The notes beneath the pieces were generated by a model. It was given only the letters and a program-made list of their open reading frames with translations. It did not search any database and had not been told where the DNA came from. The position numbers and the translations under genes were made by a program. From Bradyrhizobium sp. MOS002 (GTDB lineage: Bacteria; Pseudomonadota; Alphaproteobacteria; Rhizobiales; Xanthobacteraceae), in NCBI RefSeq assembly GCF_003020115.1, contig NZ_PYFX01000002.1, forward strand, positions 248,001-312,000: a DNA stretch of 64,000 nucleotides, read 5' to 3'. Below are positions 53,725-63,131 of the stretch, piece after piece (the stretch's first letter is position 1; each line of letters starts with the position of its first letter).

Positions 53725-55956
53725 ATGAAACGTCTCAAGATCCTGCGGCGGTGGTTTGCGCGGAAGCTGGGGTTTGCGCGGCTGATGTGCCTTGCGCTGC
53801 TGGTGGTATTTGCCGGCGCTCGCCTCTGGGATCCGCCGCCGATCCAGGAACTGCGGCTGCGCACCTTCGACATGTTTCAGTTGATCGATCCGCGCCACAA
53901 GACGGCGCGGCCGGTCACCATCGTCGACATCGACGACAAGAGCCTCGCCAAGCTCGGCCAGTGGCCATGGCCGCGCACGCGAATCGCCGACCTGATCCAG
54001 AACCTCACCAATAACGGTGCGGTCGCAATCGGCTTCGACGTCGTGTTCTCGGAGGCCGACCGGCTCAATCCGGATCTGGTCGCGAGCCAGATGCGCTACC
54101 TGGACGACGCCACCCGCGCCAAGCTGCGCGAGCTGCCGAGCAACGACCAGATCCTCTCCGAAGCGATCAAGCGCTCGCGCGTGATCCTGGGCGAGACCGG
54201 GCAGCGGGCGATTTCGTCCGAGGTCGACAAGTCGCTGCCCTTCACCGGCGTCGCAACCGTCGGCGAGGAAGGGGCTGAGCGCTTCCTGTTCGAATTTCCT
54301 GGGCTGTTGCGCAACGTGCCCGAGATCGAGAAGGTCGCGGCCGGCCGCGGCCTGTTCTCGATCAAGACCGAGCGCGACGGCCTGATCCGGCGCGTGCCGA
54401 TGATCATGCGCGCGCAGGGCATGGTCATGCCTTCGCTCAGCCTCGAGATTTTGCGCGTCGTCACGGGCACGCCGACGCTGCTGGTCCGGACCGACAAGAC
54501 CGGCGTGCGGGCCGTGCGTCTCAAGGGCGTGGAGATCCCAACCGACAGGAACGGTCAGCTCTGGGTGCATTACGCCCGCCAGGATCCCTCGATCTACGTC
54601 TCGGCCGCCGACGTGCTCGACAATACCGTGTCGCCGAACAAGATCGCCGGCAAGCTGGTGCTGATCGGCACCTCCGCGGTTGGGCTCAACGACATCAAGA
54701 CCACGCCGGTGTCCTCGACCATGCCCGGCGTCGAGATCCACGCCCAGGTGCTGGAGAGCGTGCTGAGCGGCGCGGTGATATCCCAGCCGAACTATGCGCT
54801 CGGCGTCGAGCTGCTCGCCGCGCTCGTCATCGGCTTGCTCGTCATCATCTTCACGCCGAACCTCGGACCGGTCCGCCTCGTGCTTGCCGGCGCGACCTTC
54901 GCCGCGATCCTGATCGGAGTGTCCTGGTTCTTCTATGCGCAGCACCGCTATCTCATCGACTTCACTTATCCGCTGCTCTCGACCACCGCGATCTATCTGA
55001 CGCTGATCTTTGCCAGCTTCGTACGCGAGCAGCGGCAGCGCGTGCAGATCCGCGGCATGTTCGCGCAATACATGTCGCCGGTCCTGGTCGAGCAACTGGC
55101 GCAGTCGCCGGAAAAGCTGGTCCTGGGCGGCGAGGAGCGCGAAATGACGATCATGTTCTCCGACGTGCGCGGCTTCACCACCATATCGGAAACCTACAAG
55201 CACGATCCGCAGGGCCTGATCGCGCTGATGAACCGCTTCCTGACTCCGCTGACCGACGTGATCATCGATCAGAAGGGCTATATCGATAAATATATGGGCG
55301 ACGCCATCATGGCGTTCTGGAACGCGCCGCTCGACGATGCCGAGCACGAGGTCAACGCCTGCGAGGCCGCGATCCAGATGCTGGAGAAGATCGACGCCGT
55401 GAACAAGGACCGCGAGCAGGAAGCCATTGATGGCGGCCACGTCTATATCCCGCTCAATGTCGGTATCGGTCTCAACACCGGCATCGGCGTCGTCGGCAAC
55501 ATGGGCTCCGACCTGAAGAAGAACTATTCGGTGCTCGGCGACAGCGTGAACCTGGCCTCGCGTCTCGAAGGCCAGTCGAAGGAATACGGCTTTCCCATCA
55601 TCGTCGGCTCGAGGACCGCGCTCGCCGCCAAGGACAAGTTCGCGATTCTCGAACTCGACTTCATCATGGTCAAGGGCAAGACCGAGCCGGAAGTGATCTA
55701 CGCCATCGCCGGCCGCGCGGACGTGATGCATTCCGGCGCCTTCCAGCGCCTGCGCAACGTCACCATCGAAATGCTCGGCTGCTATCGCAGCCGCGACTGG
55801 CAGGGCGCGCTGGACGCGATCGAACGCGGCCGCAGGAGCGAGGATGCCGACACGCTGGAAAAGCTGTTCAAGCTCTATGAAGTGCGCATCAAGGAATTCC
55901 AAGTCAATCCGCCGCCGGAAGGCTGGACCGGGGCCTATGCGCTGCTGACGAAGTAG
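53725..55956 (+). CDS. CHASE2-domain adenylate/guanylate cyclase
   Basis: A 743-residue membrane cyclase. An N-terminal helix (about 20-35) is followed by the extracytoplasmic CHASE2 sensor (about 45-345: VTIVDIDDKSLAKLGQWPWPR, AIGFDVVFSEAD, LVLIGTSAVGLNDIK), then three membrane helices (about 355-435) and a class III cyclase domain (about 465-650). The latter shows FSDVRGFTT with a metal Asp near 479, GDAIMAFWNAP with the second Asp, and LGDSVNLASRLE. The residues selecting ATP or GTP cannot be judged with certainty. ATG 53725 follows the VCBS/RTX gene by 151 bases. Confidence 0.93.
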   Translation: MKRLKILRRWFARKLGFARLMCLALLVVFAGARLWDPPPIQELRLRTFDMFQLIDPRHKTARPVTIVDIDDKSLAKLGQWPWPRTRIADLIQNLTNNGAVAIGFDVVFSEADRLNPDLVASQMRYLDDATRAKLRELPSNDQILSEAIKRSRVILGETGQRAISSEVDKSLPFTGVATVGEEGAERFLFEFPGLLRNVPEIEKVAAGRGLFSIKTERDGLIRRVPMIMRAQGMVMPSLSLEILRVVTGTPTLLVRTDKTGVRAVRLKGVEIPTDRNGQLWVHYARQDPSIYVSAADVLDNTVSPNKIAGKLVLIGTSAVGLNDIKTTPVSSTMPGVEIHAQVLESVLSGAVISQPNYALGVELLAALVIGLLVIIFTPNLGPVRLVLAGATFAAILIGVSWFFYAQHRYLIDFTYPLLSTTAIYLTLIFASFVREQRQRVQIRGMFAQYMSPVLVEQLAQSPEKLVLGGEEREMTIMFSDVRGFTTISETYKHDPQGLIALMNRFLTPLTDVIIDQKGYIDKYMGDAIMAFWNAPLDDAEHEVNACEAAIQMLEKIDAVNKDREQEAIDGGHVYIPLNVGIGLNTGIGVVGNMGSDLKKNYSVLGDSVNLASRLEGQSKEYGFPIIVGSRTALAAKDKFAILELDFIMVKGKTEPEVIYAIAGRADVMHSGAFQRLRNVTIEMLGCYRSRDWQGALDAIERGRRSEDADTLEKLFKLYEVRIKEFQVNPPPEGWTGAYALLTK

Positions 55957-55992
55957 GGGGCGGAGAGGCTCTCGCTTGCCGCCACACGCTCG

Positions 55993-56118
55993 CTGTCGTC
56001 CTGGCGAAAGCCAGGACCCATTACCCCAGGGAGCAGTTGTGGCCGCGAGCCATCAACCACCAGCCTTCGCAAAACAAAGGCCGGTGGTTATGGGTCTTGG
56101 CTTTCGCCAGGACGACGG
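55993..56118. repeat. Palindromic repeat element, copy 2
   Basis: Left end TGTCGTCCTGGCGAAAGCC, right end GGCTTTCGCCAGGACGACGG, and inside ACCACC / GGTGGT arms. It has the same ends as the element at 12476-12599 and about the same length (126). It lies between the convergent cyclase and binding-protein genes. Confidence 0.78.
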
Positions 56119-56153
56119 TGGTGTTTGCGGAAGCTGAGTGCCGGCCTTGAGCC

Positions 56154-57749
56154 TCACTCCGCCCCGATCGTCGTCAGGTCCTGGAACCAGTGCTGCGCCT
56201 GCACGAACTGCTTGACCTTGGGCGACAGCGCGTGCGGGTTGGTGTCGTGCACCACCCACACCAGCGTGGCGTCGTCGACGATCAGCGCATGCGCTTGCGC
56301 CAGCAGCTCGTCCTGCTTGACGCTGTCGAAGGTCTGCTTGGCCTCGTCGATCAGCGCATCGACCTTCAGGTTCTTGTAGCCGCCCCAGTTGACGCCGACC
56401 GGCGCGATCTGGCTCGAATGGAAGAAGCGGACGATGGCGTAGAGCGGGTCGGAGGTGACGTAGGCGATGTTGTTGGCGGTGATGCCGGCGTTCATCTCGT
56501 CGGCTGCGCCCTTGCGCCAGTGCGTATAGAGTGTCTCGAGCTCGACGACCTTGAAATCGATGTCGATGCCGATCTCCTTGAAGCTCTGCTGCAAGAATTC
56601 GTTCATCGGCAGCGACAGCATCTGGCCGGTGCCGCCCTGTGCGATGATGAAGGTCGCCTTCAGCGGCTTCGCTTTGGAGTAGCCGGCCTCCTCGACCAGC
56701 TTCTTCGCGGCGGCGACATCGTATTTCAGCTCGAAGCTCGGTTTGCCGAACCAGGGGCTCGACGGATCGACCTGTCCCTTGGCGGGTTTCGCAAGGCCAT
56801 TCATCAGGCCCACCACGGCTTCACGATCGATCGCGAGGTTCAGCGCCTTGCGCAGGCGGATGTCGGTCCACGGCGAACCCGGCAGCACGCTCAGATGGTA
56901 ATTCCAGACATGCGGCGTGACGTTGTCGACGAGCCTCATGCCGGCGGCCTTGAGCTGCGGCACGGCATCCGGCGCCGGCGTCTCGATCAGATCGACTTGC
57001 CCGGCCAGCAGCGCATTGGTGCGCGTCAGCGCTTCCGGCATCGGCACCAGCACGAGCTTGTCGACCTTGGGAATGCGCTTCTTGTTCCAATAATCCGGAT
57101 TCTTCGTGAGCTCGGCGAGCTCCCGCGGCACCAGCTTGGTCAATTTGAACGGGCCGGTGCCCGAGGGCTGGCTCGCGAACTTGTCCCAGTCCTTGCCGAG
57201 CTTTTCGTATTGCGTCGGGCTCGACACCAGGAACCACAACATCTGATAGGGAAAGAAGGAATCGACCGTCTTGGTGGTGATCTCCACCGTGGAGTCGTCG
57301 ATCTTGGCATAGCTCGCGACCGAAGGAAGGCGGGTCTTGACCTGGACGCTCTGGCGCTTGTCGAATTGCGGCGCCTTGTCGTTGAGCACCTTGTCCAGAT
57401 TCCAGATCACGGCATCGGCGTTGAACTCGCTGCCATCGTGAAACTTCACGCCCTTGCGCAAGGTGAAGCGCCATTTGGTCTTGTCGGTATCGTCGACCTT
57501 CCATTCGGTGGCGAGCCCTGGCACCAGTTTGCCGGGCCGGTCGGCGACGTCCATCTCCCAGGCCACGAGCGGATCGTAGATGGTGTAGGCCGTGAACTGG
57601 TAGGCGCCGGCGCCGCGGTCGGGCTGGCCGGTGGTCAGCGGGATGTCCGCCATCGAGATGCCGTAGCGCAGCACCGTTTCGGCGCCCGCCGGAATTGCGG
57701 ACAACGCCAGTGCAAGCACGGCGAAACAGGTCGATAGTCGGATACGCAT
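56154..57749 (-). CDS. ABC transporter substrate-binding protein, family 5, copy 1 (orphan)
   Basis: A 531-residue periplasmic binding protein with signal peptide (RLSTCFAVLALALSAIPAGAE). Family 5 marks are YTIYDPLVAWE, KFHDGSEFNADAVIWNL, GTGPFKLTKL and a C-terminal helical end. It is a homologue of the protein at 57960, with the matching N-terminal ISMADIPLTTGQPD versus MTAADIPRTLGQPD. It has no permease of its own next to it and is transcribed away from the transporter operon. ATG 57749 is chosen because it opens the signal peptide. Confidence 0.94.
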   Translation of the reverse strand: MRIRLSTCFAVLALALSAIPAGAETVLRYGISMADIPLTTGQPDRGAGAYQFTAYTIYDPLVAWEMDVADRPGKLVPGLATEWKVDDTDKTKWRFTLRKGVKFHDGSEFNADAVIWNLDKVLNDKAPQFDKRQSVQVKTRLPSVASYAKIDDSTVEITTKTVDSFFPYQMLWFLVSSPTQYEKLGKDWDKFASQPSGTGPFKLTKLVPRELAELTKNPDYWNKKRIPKVDKLVLVPMPEALTRTNALLAGQVDLIETPAPDAVPQLKAAGMRLVDNVTPHVWNYHLSVLPGSPWTDIRLRKALNLAIDREAVVGLMNGLAKPAKGQVDPSSPWFGKPSFELKYDVAAAKKLVEEAGYSKAKPLKATFIIAQGGTGQMLSLPMNEFLQQSFKEIGIDIDFKVVELETLYTHWRKGAADEMNAGITANNIAYVTSDPLYAIVRFFHSSQIAPVGVNWGGYKNLKVDALIDEAKQTFDSVKQDELLAQAHALIVDDATLVWVVHDTNPHALSPKVKQFVQAQHWFQDLTTIGAE

Positions 57750-57907
57750 AGGCCAAAGCTCCAGGGAAGACTTCAAGGACAATCGGAGCCAAACCTGCAA
57801 TCTTGATGCCAGAATAGGCAGCGAGGTGCTTTTGCCGAGGTGTCATCACAAGGACTTGTCGTCGCAGGGGCAATTTGCAGAAAAAGTTTCCCCATTGGCA
57901 TAGCCAT

Positions 57908-57921
57908 TGCATACGTTTGCA
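57908..57921. promoter_or_regulatory. Near-palindrome in the shared promoter of two binding-protein genes
   Basis: TGCATACGTTTGCA matches its reverse complement at 12 of 14 positions (centre ACGT). It is about 39 bases before the plus-strand gene at 57960 and 159 bases before the minus-strand gene. Shape fits a GntR- or LacI-type operator, but no regulator is nearby. Confidence 0.35.
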
Positions 57922-57959
57922 TCAAAATTAGTCATCGAAGCCGGAAAAGGATTGAGGCA

Positions 57960-59612
57960 ATGCTGATCAACAAGAACAAGACCCGCGCGGCGCTGATCGC
58001 GTTGCTGGCGCTCGGTAGCGCGGCTGCGTGGCCGCGCGCGGCCGGTGCCGAAACCGTGCTGCGCATCGCCATGACTGCTGCCGATATTCCGCGCACGCTG
58101 GGCCAGCCCGATCAGGGTTTTGAAGGCAATCGCTTCACCGGCCTCACCATGTACGACGCGCTCACCGGCTGGGACCTGTCCTCGGCCGACAAGGCGAGCG
58201 TGGTGATCCCCGGCCTTGCCACCGAGTGGAAGGTCGACGATGCCGACAAGACCAAATGGACTTTCAAGCTGCGGCCGGGCGTCACCTTCCATGACGGCTC
58301 GCCGTTCAATGCAGACGCCGTGGTGTGGAACGTCGAGAAGGTGCTGAAGCAGGATGCGCCGCAATTCGACGCCAGCCAGGTCGGCGTTACGGCCTCGCGC
58401 ATGCCGACGCTGGCGTCCGCGAAGAAGATCGACGACATGACGGTCGAGCTCACCACCAAGGAGCCCGACAGCTTCCTGCCGATCAACCTCACCAATCTCT
58501 TCATGGCGAGCCCGGCGAAGTGGCAGGCCTTCTACGACAAGGCGGAGGGCGCCAAGGCCAAGTCGCAGGCCGCATGGACCGCGTTCGCCAAGGACGCCGC
58601 GGGTACCGGTCCGTGGAAGATGGCGGGCTTCACCCCGCGCGAGCGCCTCGAGCTGGTCAAGAATGCGAGCTACTGGAACAAGGACCGCGTGCCCAAGGTC
58701 GACAAGATGGTGCTCCTGCCGATGCCGGAGGCGAACGCACGCACCGCGGCGCTGCTCTCAGGGCAGGTCGATTGGGTCGAGGCCCCGGCGCCGGACGCGC
58801 TGCCCGAGCTCAAGCAGCGTGGCTTCAAGCTCTACGCCAACGAGCAGCCGCACGTCTGGCCGTGGCAGTTCTCGCGCGTCGAGGGCTCGCCCTGGAACGA
58901 CATCCGCGTGCGCAAGGCTGCGAACCTCTGCGTCGATCGCGAAGGCCTCAAGGACGGCCTGCTCGCGGGGTTGATGGTGCCTGCGACCGGCACCTTCGAG
59001 CCTGGCCATCCCTGGCGCGGCAAGCCGACCTTCGAGATCAAGTACGATAAGGCGGCTGCGCAGAAGCTGATGCAGGAGGCCGGGTTCGGCCCTAACAAGA
59101 AGTTGACGGTGAAGACGCAGACTTCGGCGTCCGGCTCGGGCCAGATGCAGCCGCTGCCGATGAACGAATATCTGCAGCAGGCCCTCGCCGAATGCTATTT
59201 CGACGTGCAGCTCGACGTCATCGAGTGGAATACGCTGTTCACCAATTGGCGCCGCGGTGCCAAGGATCCCAGCGCCAACGGCTCGAACGCGACCAACGTC
59301 ACCTATGCGGCGATGGACCCGTTCTTCGCACTGGTGCGCTTCCTGCAATCGGGCATGGCCCCGCCGGTCTCGAACAATTGGGGGTTCATCAACAATCCCA
59401 AGTTCGACGAACTCGTGAAGAAGGCACGGCAGACCTTCGATCCCGCCGCGCGTGACGCCGCGCTCGCCGAACTGCACGCGGCCTCCGTCGACGACGCAGC
59501 CTTCCTCTACGTCGCCCATGACGTCGGCCCCCGCGCCATCAGCCCGAAGGTGACTGGCGTCGTGCAGCCGAAGAGCTGGTTCATCGACTTCTCGCTGGTG
59601 TCGATGCAGTAG
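57960..59612 (+). CDS. ABC transporter substrate-binding protein, family 5, copy 2
   Basis: A 550-residue periplasmic binding protein. The signal peptide (AALIALLALGSAAAWPRAAGAE) is followed by ETVLRIAMTAADIPRTLGQPD and the family pattern WTFKLRPGVTFHDGSPFNADAVVWN. It ends KSWFIDFSLVSMQ, matching the shape of copy 1. ATG 57960 has AAAGG and GAGG upstream. It is the first gene of the operon with permeases at 59809 and 60971, an ATPase, an AtzG-like protein and an amidase, which suggests uptake of an amide-bearing compound. Confidence 0.95.
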   Translation: MLINKNKTRAALIALLALGSAAAWPRAAGAETVLRIAMTAADIPRTLGQPDQGFEGNRFTGLTMYDALTGWDLSSADKASVVIPGLATEWKVDDADKTKWTFKLRPGVTFHDGSPFNADAVVWNVEKVLKQDAPQFDASQVGVTASRMPTLASAKKIDDMTVELTTKEPDSFLPINLTNLFMASPAKWQAFYDKAEGAKAKSQAAWTAFAKDAAGTGPWKMAGFTPRERLELVKNASYWNKDRVPKVDKMVLLPMPEANARTAALLSGQVDWVEAPAPDALPELKQRGFKLYANEQPHVWPWQFSRVEGSPWNDIRVRKAANLCVDREGLKDGLLAGLMVPATGTFEPGHPWRGKPTFEIKYDKAAAQKLMQEAGFGPNKKLTVKTQTSASGSGQMQPLPMNEYLQQALAECYFDVQLDVIEWNTLFTNWRRGAKDPSANGSNATNVTYAAMDPFFALVRFLQSGMAPPVSNNWGFINNPKFDELVKKARQTFDPAARDAALAELHAASVDDAAFLYVAHDVGPRAISPKVTGVVQPKSWFIDFSLVSMQ

Positions 59613-59632
59613 TTCTCTCGGCTTGTTCAGTG

Positions 59633-59793
59633 CACCCTCTCCCCTTGCGGGAGAGGGTGGCTTCGCTCAAGCGAAGCCGGGTGAGGGGTCTCTTTTCCGC
59701 GAGACACACTCTCTCAGTCACCGAGATTGTAATCGCGGATAGATACCCCTCATCCGGCGCTTCGCGCCACCTACTCCCGCAAGGGGAGAAGAG
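59633..59793. repeat. Hairpin repeat between binding-protein and permease genes (copy C)
   Basis: Begins CACCCTCTCCCCTTGCGGGA, has the inner hairpin GGCTTCGCTCAAGCGAAGCC, shares ACCCCTCATCCGGCGCTTCG with copy B, and ends CTCCCGCAAGGGGAGAAG. It starts 20 bases after the binding-protein stop and ends 16 bases before the permease start, so it fills the whole intergenic gap. Confidence 0.82.
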
Positions 59794-59808
59794 AAGAAAA
59801 GAAACAAC

Positions 59809-60762
59809 GTGCTCGCCTATATCGCCAGACGCATCGTCTACGTCGTTCCGATCGTCATCAGCGTCGCGCTGGTGTGTTTTCTGCTCGTGCACATCACGCC
59901 GGGCGATCCGCTCGTCGCCGTGCTGCCGGCCGACGCCTCGCAGGAGCTCGCCGCGCAGCTCCGCACCGCCTACGGTTTCGACCGCCCGCTGCCGGTGCAG
60001 TTCGGGCTTTGGCTGCTCCGCGCGTTACATGGCGATCTCGGAAATTCCATCGCCACGGGCCGCCCGGTGCTCGCCGAAGTCATGCGCGCGGTCAGCAACA
60101 CGGTTACGCTGGCGATTGCCGCCGCCATCATCGGCTTCACCATGGGCATCCTGCTCGGCCTGATCGCCGGCTATTTCCGGGAGACCTGGATCGACAAGCT
60201 GGCGACGTCCTTTGCCATCGCCGGCGTTTCGGTGCCGCATTACTGGCTTGGCATGGTGCTCGTCATCATCTTCTCGGTCCAGCTGAACTGGCTGCCCGCC
60301 GTCGGCGCCGGACCCGGCGGCTCGGCCGCCTGGGCCTGGGACTGGGCGCATCTGCAATATCTCGTGCTGCCGGCGATCACGACATCGGTGATCCCGATGG
60401 GCATCGTCACCCGCACGGTGCGCGCACTGACCGGCGACATCCTCAGCCAGGACTTCGTCGAGGCGCTGCGTGCAAAAGGCCTGCATGAGCGCGGCGTGTT
60501 CCGCCACGTCATCAAGAACGCGGCGCCCACCGCGCTCGCAGTGATGGGACTTCAGCTCGGCTACATGCTAGGCGGCTCGATCCTGATCGAGACGGTGTTC
60601 TCCTGGCCGGGCTCGGGCTTCCTGCTCAACTCGGCGATCTTCCAGCGCGACCTGCCGCTGCTCCAGGGCACGATTCTGATCCTGGCGTTGTTCTTCGTCT
60701 TCCTCAATCTGCTGGTCGACATCGCGCAAGCCGCGATCGACCCGCGCATCAAGCGGGGCTAG
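59809..60762 (+). CDS. Peptide-type ABC permease (DppB/OppB family)
   Basis: A 317-residue permease. The first helix is followed by VHITPGDPLVAVLPAD, the DppB-type signature, then five further helices; the EAA loop reads DFVEALRAKGLHERGVFRHVIKNAAPTAL (about 220-247). The start is GTG 59809, with only a purine-rich GAAGAAAAGAAAC run before it, so translation may be modest. A second repeat lies between this gene and the next permease. Confidence 0.94.
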   Translation: MLAYIARRIVYVVPIVISVALVCFLLVHITPGDPLVAVLPADASQELAAQLRTAYGFDRPLPVQFGLWLLRALHGDLGNSIATGRPVLAEVMRAVSNTVTLAIAAAIIGFTMGILLGLIAGYFRETWIDKLATSFAIAGVSVPHYWLGMVLVIIFSVQLNWLPAVGAGPGGSAAWAWDWAHLQYLVLPAITTSVIPMGIVTRTVRALTGDILSQDFVEALRAKGLHERGVFRHVIKNAAPTALAVMGLQLGYMLGGSILIETVFSWPGSGFLLNSAIFQRDLPLLQGTILILALFFVFLNLLVDIAQAAIDPRIKRG

Positions 60763-60791
60763 CGATGAGCGAGGCTGGAGCCGTGAAAAAG

Positions 60792-60920
60792 GTGCGCTCC
60801 CTCCCCCGCCTGCGGGGGAGGGTTGGGGAAAGGGTGTCTCCTCAATCGAGAACCCCCAAGAGGAAAGAACCCTCACCCGGCGCTGCGCGCCGACCTCTCC
60901 CGCACGCGGGAGAGGTGCAC
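60792..60920. repeat. Hairpin repeat between two permease genes (copy D)
   Basis: GTGCGCTCCCTCCCCCGC on the left faces GCGGGAGAGGTGCAC on the right. Internal AACCCTCACCCGGCGCTGCG is the family motif seen in copy A. It fills most of the 208 bases between the DppB- and DppC-type genes. Confidence 0.78.
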
Positions 60921-60970
60921 CGCCGCCTTGATGGGCATCGAATCCCGCGATGCTTAACGGAGGCTCGCCG

Positions 60971-61873
60971 ATGAGCGAGCTTCCGCTCTCCGCCACCTCC
61001 GACGCCGCGCTTCAGTCCGCGCCCGCGACCAAGGCGCGCGGCTATTGGGCGACCGTCGGCCGCCGTATCCGGCGCGACAAGGTCAGCATGGTCTGCGCGC
61101 TGGTGCTGCTGTTGATCTTCCTGTCCGCGATCGTTGCGCCCTGGCTCGGTCTTGAAGATCCCTACAAGGGCTCGATGATCCGGCGCCTTCGGCACATTGG
61201 CACGTCGGGCTATCCGCTCGGCACCGACGAGCTCGGCCGCGACATGCTGGCGCGGCTAATCTATGGCGGCCGGCTGTCGCTTCTGATCGGCATTTTGCCT
61301 GTGATCCTCGCCTTCTGCATCGGCACGTCGCTCGGCCTCGTGGCCGGCTATGTCGGCGGCAAGCTCAACACCGCGATCATGCGCACGATCGACGTTTTCT
61401 ATGCCTTTCCATCCGTGCTGCTGGCGATCGCGATCTCGGGCGCACTCGGAGCCGGCATCCTCAATTCCATCGTGTCGTTGACGGTCGTGTTCGTGCCGCA
61501 GATTACCCGCGTCGCCGAAAGCGTCACCACCGGCGTGCGCAACATGGACTTCGTCGACGCCGCGCGTGCCTCCGGCGCCGGCCCCTTCACCATCATGCGC
61601 GTGCATATCCTCGGCAATGTGCTCGGTTCGATCTTCGTCTATGCCACCAGCCTGATCTCGGTCTCGATGATCCTCGCGGCAGGCCTGTCCTTCCTTGGAC
61701 TCGGTACCAAGCCGCCCGAGCCGGAATGGGGCCTGATGTTGAACACCTTGCGCACCGCGATCTATGTCAATCCCTGGGTCGCCGCACTCCCCGGTGCGAT
61801 GATCTTCGCGGTCTCGATCTGCTTCAACCTGCTCTCGGACGGCCTGCGCAGCGCCATGGACATCAGGAACTAG
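60971..61873 (+). CDS. Peptide-type ABC permease (DppC/OppC family)
   Basis: A 300-residue permease with a soluble N-terminus of about 40 residues, then six helices. The DppC pattern YPLGTDELGRDMLARLIYGGRLSL is near residue 85 and the EAA loop is FVDAARASGAGPFTIMRVHILGN (about 195-217). ATG 60971 has GGAGG at good spacing; an ATG at 60950 is in frame but less well placed. It stops two bases before the ATPase gene starts. Confidence 0.94.
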   Translation: MSELPLSATSDAALQSAPATKARGYWATVGRRIRRDKVSMVCALVLLLIFLSAIVAPWLGLEDPYKGSMIRRLRHIGTSGYPLGTDELGRDMLARLIYGGRLSLLIGILPVILAFCIGTSLGLVAGYVGGKLNTAIMRTIDVFYAFPSVLLAIAISGALGAGILNSIVSLTVVFVPQITRVAESVTTGVRNMDFVDAARASGAGPFTIMRVHILGNVLGSIFVYATSLISVSMILAAGLSFLGLGTKPPEPEWGLMLNTLRTAIYVNPWVAALPGAMIFAVSICFNLLSDGLRSAMDIRN

Positions 61874-61875
61874 CC

Positions 61876-62937
61876 ATGAGCGAAACCAACCTCTCCGTCG
61901 CGATGCTGGAGCCGATCGAAGACCTCGGCGGCGTCGCGCAGCCGCTGCTTCAGGTTAACGGCCTGACCAAGCATTTTCCGGTACGAGGCGGCTTGTTCGC
62001 CGCAAAACGCACCGTGCGTGCCGTCGACAACGTCTCCTTCTCCATCGCCAAGGGCGAGACCGTCGGCATCGTCGGCGAGTCCGGTTGCGGCAAGTCGACC
62101 ACCGCCCGGCTGCTCATGCATCTGATGCCGCGCGACACCGGCGACATCATCTATGACGGCATGAGCGTCGGCCAGTCGCTCTCCCTGCGCGAGCTGCGCC
62201 GCGGCATGCAGATGGTGTTCCAGGATTCCTATGCCTCGCTCAATCCGCGCCTGACGATCGAGGAATCGATCGCCTTCGGCCCGAAGGTGCACGGCATGGC
62301 CGACGGCGCCGCGCGCGCGCTGGCGCGCGAGCTGCTGGGCAAGGTGGGCCTGGTTCCTGCAAATTTCGCCAACCGCTACCCCCACGAGATCTCCGGCGGC
62401 CAGCGTCAGCGCGTCAACATCGCGCGTGCGCTGGCGCTGTCGCCCCGTCTGGTGATTTTGGACGAAGCGGTCTCCGCGCTCGACAAATCGGTCGAGGCGC
62501 AGGTGCTCAATTTGCTTGCCGACCTCAAGCGCGAGTTCGGCCTGACCTATCTTTTCATCAGCCACGATCTCAACGTCGTCCGCTACATCAGCGATCGTGT
62601 GCTGGTGATGTATCTCGGCGAGGTCGTCGAGCTCGGCCCGGTCGACCAGGTCTGGGACCAGCCGGCCCATCCCTATACGCGCGCACTTCTTGCCGCGATG
62701 CCGTCTTCGGATCCGGACCGTCGCACCGAGACGCCGCCGATCACGGGCGATCCGCCCAATCCGATCGATCCACCCTCGGGCTGCCGCTTCCATACCCGTT
62801 GCCCGTTTGCGGAGCCGCTCTGCGCAAATGCGACACCAAAACTCACTGCGCTGGATAATATGGGCCACGAGGCCGCGTGCTACATGGCGATCCCGGGTTC
62901 AGGCCATAGCCGCGCGCCCAAGGAGGAAACCGTATGA
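61876..62937 (+). CDS. Peptide-type ABC ATPase (OppF/DppF family)
   Basis: A 353-residue single-domain ATPase. Walker A is GESGCGKS near 67, the signature [15 protein letters not shown] near 172, Walker [14 protein letters not shown]-loop FISHDLNVV, and the OppF-type C-terminal cysteine cluster [14 protein letters not shown]. The usual partner of the DppD/OppD type is not found between this gene and the window edge, so the pump may be a homodimer or take a partner from elsewhere. It overlaps the AtzG-like gene by four bases (ATGA). Confidence 0.94.
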   Translation: MSETNLSVAMLEPIEDLGGVAQPLLQVNGLTKHFPVRGGLFAAKRTVRAVDNVSFSIAKGETVGIVGESGCGKSTTARLLMHLMPRDTGDIIYDGMSVGQSLSLRELRRGMQMVFQDSYASLNPRLTIEESIAFGPKVHGMADGAARALARELLGKVGLVPANFANRYPHEISGGQRQRVNIARALALSPRLVILDEAVSALDKSVEAQVLNLLADLKREFGLTYLFISHDLNVVRYISDRVLVMYLGEVVELGPVDQVWDQPAHPYTRALLAAMPSSDPDRRTETPPITGDPPNPIDPPSGCRFHTRCPFAEPLCANATPKLTALDNMGHEAACYMAIPGSGHSRAPKEETV

Positions 62938-63131
62938 CGAGACCGACGACAAAAGAGATTAAGGCGACGGCACAGGTCGCCGGCGTTCCCGTCGACGACG
63001 AGATTGCGACGCGCATCTCCAATTCCATCGGACCGGCCTTCGAGGGCTTTGCGGCCATTGCCGGTACGTTGCCGTTCGATCTCGAGCCCGCGCTCTATCC
63101 GATCGCGCAGACTGCGAAGCTCTCGAAATGA
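62934..63131 (+). CDS. AtzG-like small partner protein
   Basis: A 65-residue helical protein with the pattern VAGVPVDDEIATRI and FAAIAGTLPFDLEPALYPIAQTA. This is like the AtzG/DUF4089 family, whose members form a complex with an amidase in the way GatC binds GatA. It overlaps the ATPase upstream and the amidase downstream by four bases each (ATGA). The AtzG family link is by pattern and context, not by search. Confidence 0.75.
   Translation: MTRPTTKEIKATAQVAGVPVDDEIATRISNSIGPAFEGFAAIAGTLPFDLEPALYPIAQTAKLSK

Noticed and set aside
53566..55902. 778-codon open frame on the minus strand
   Set aside because: Antisense to the CHASE2 cyclase, with His/Arg/Asp-rich text and no recognisable motif.
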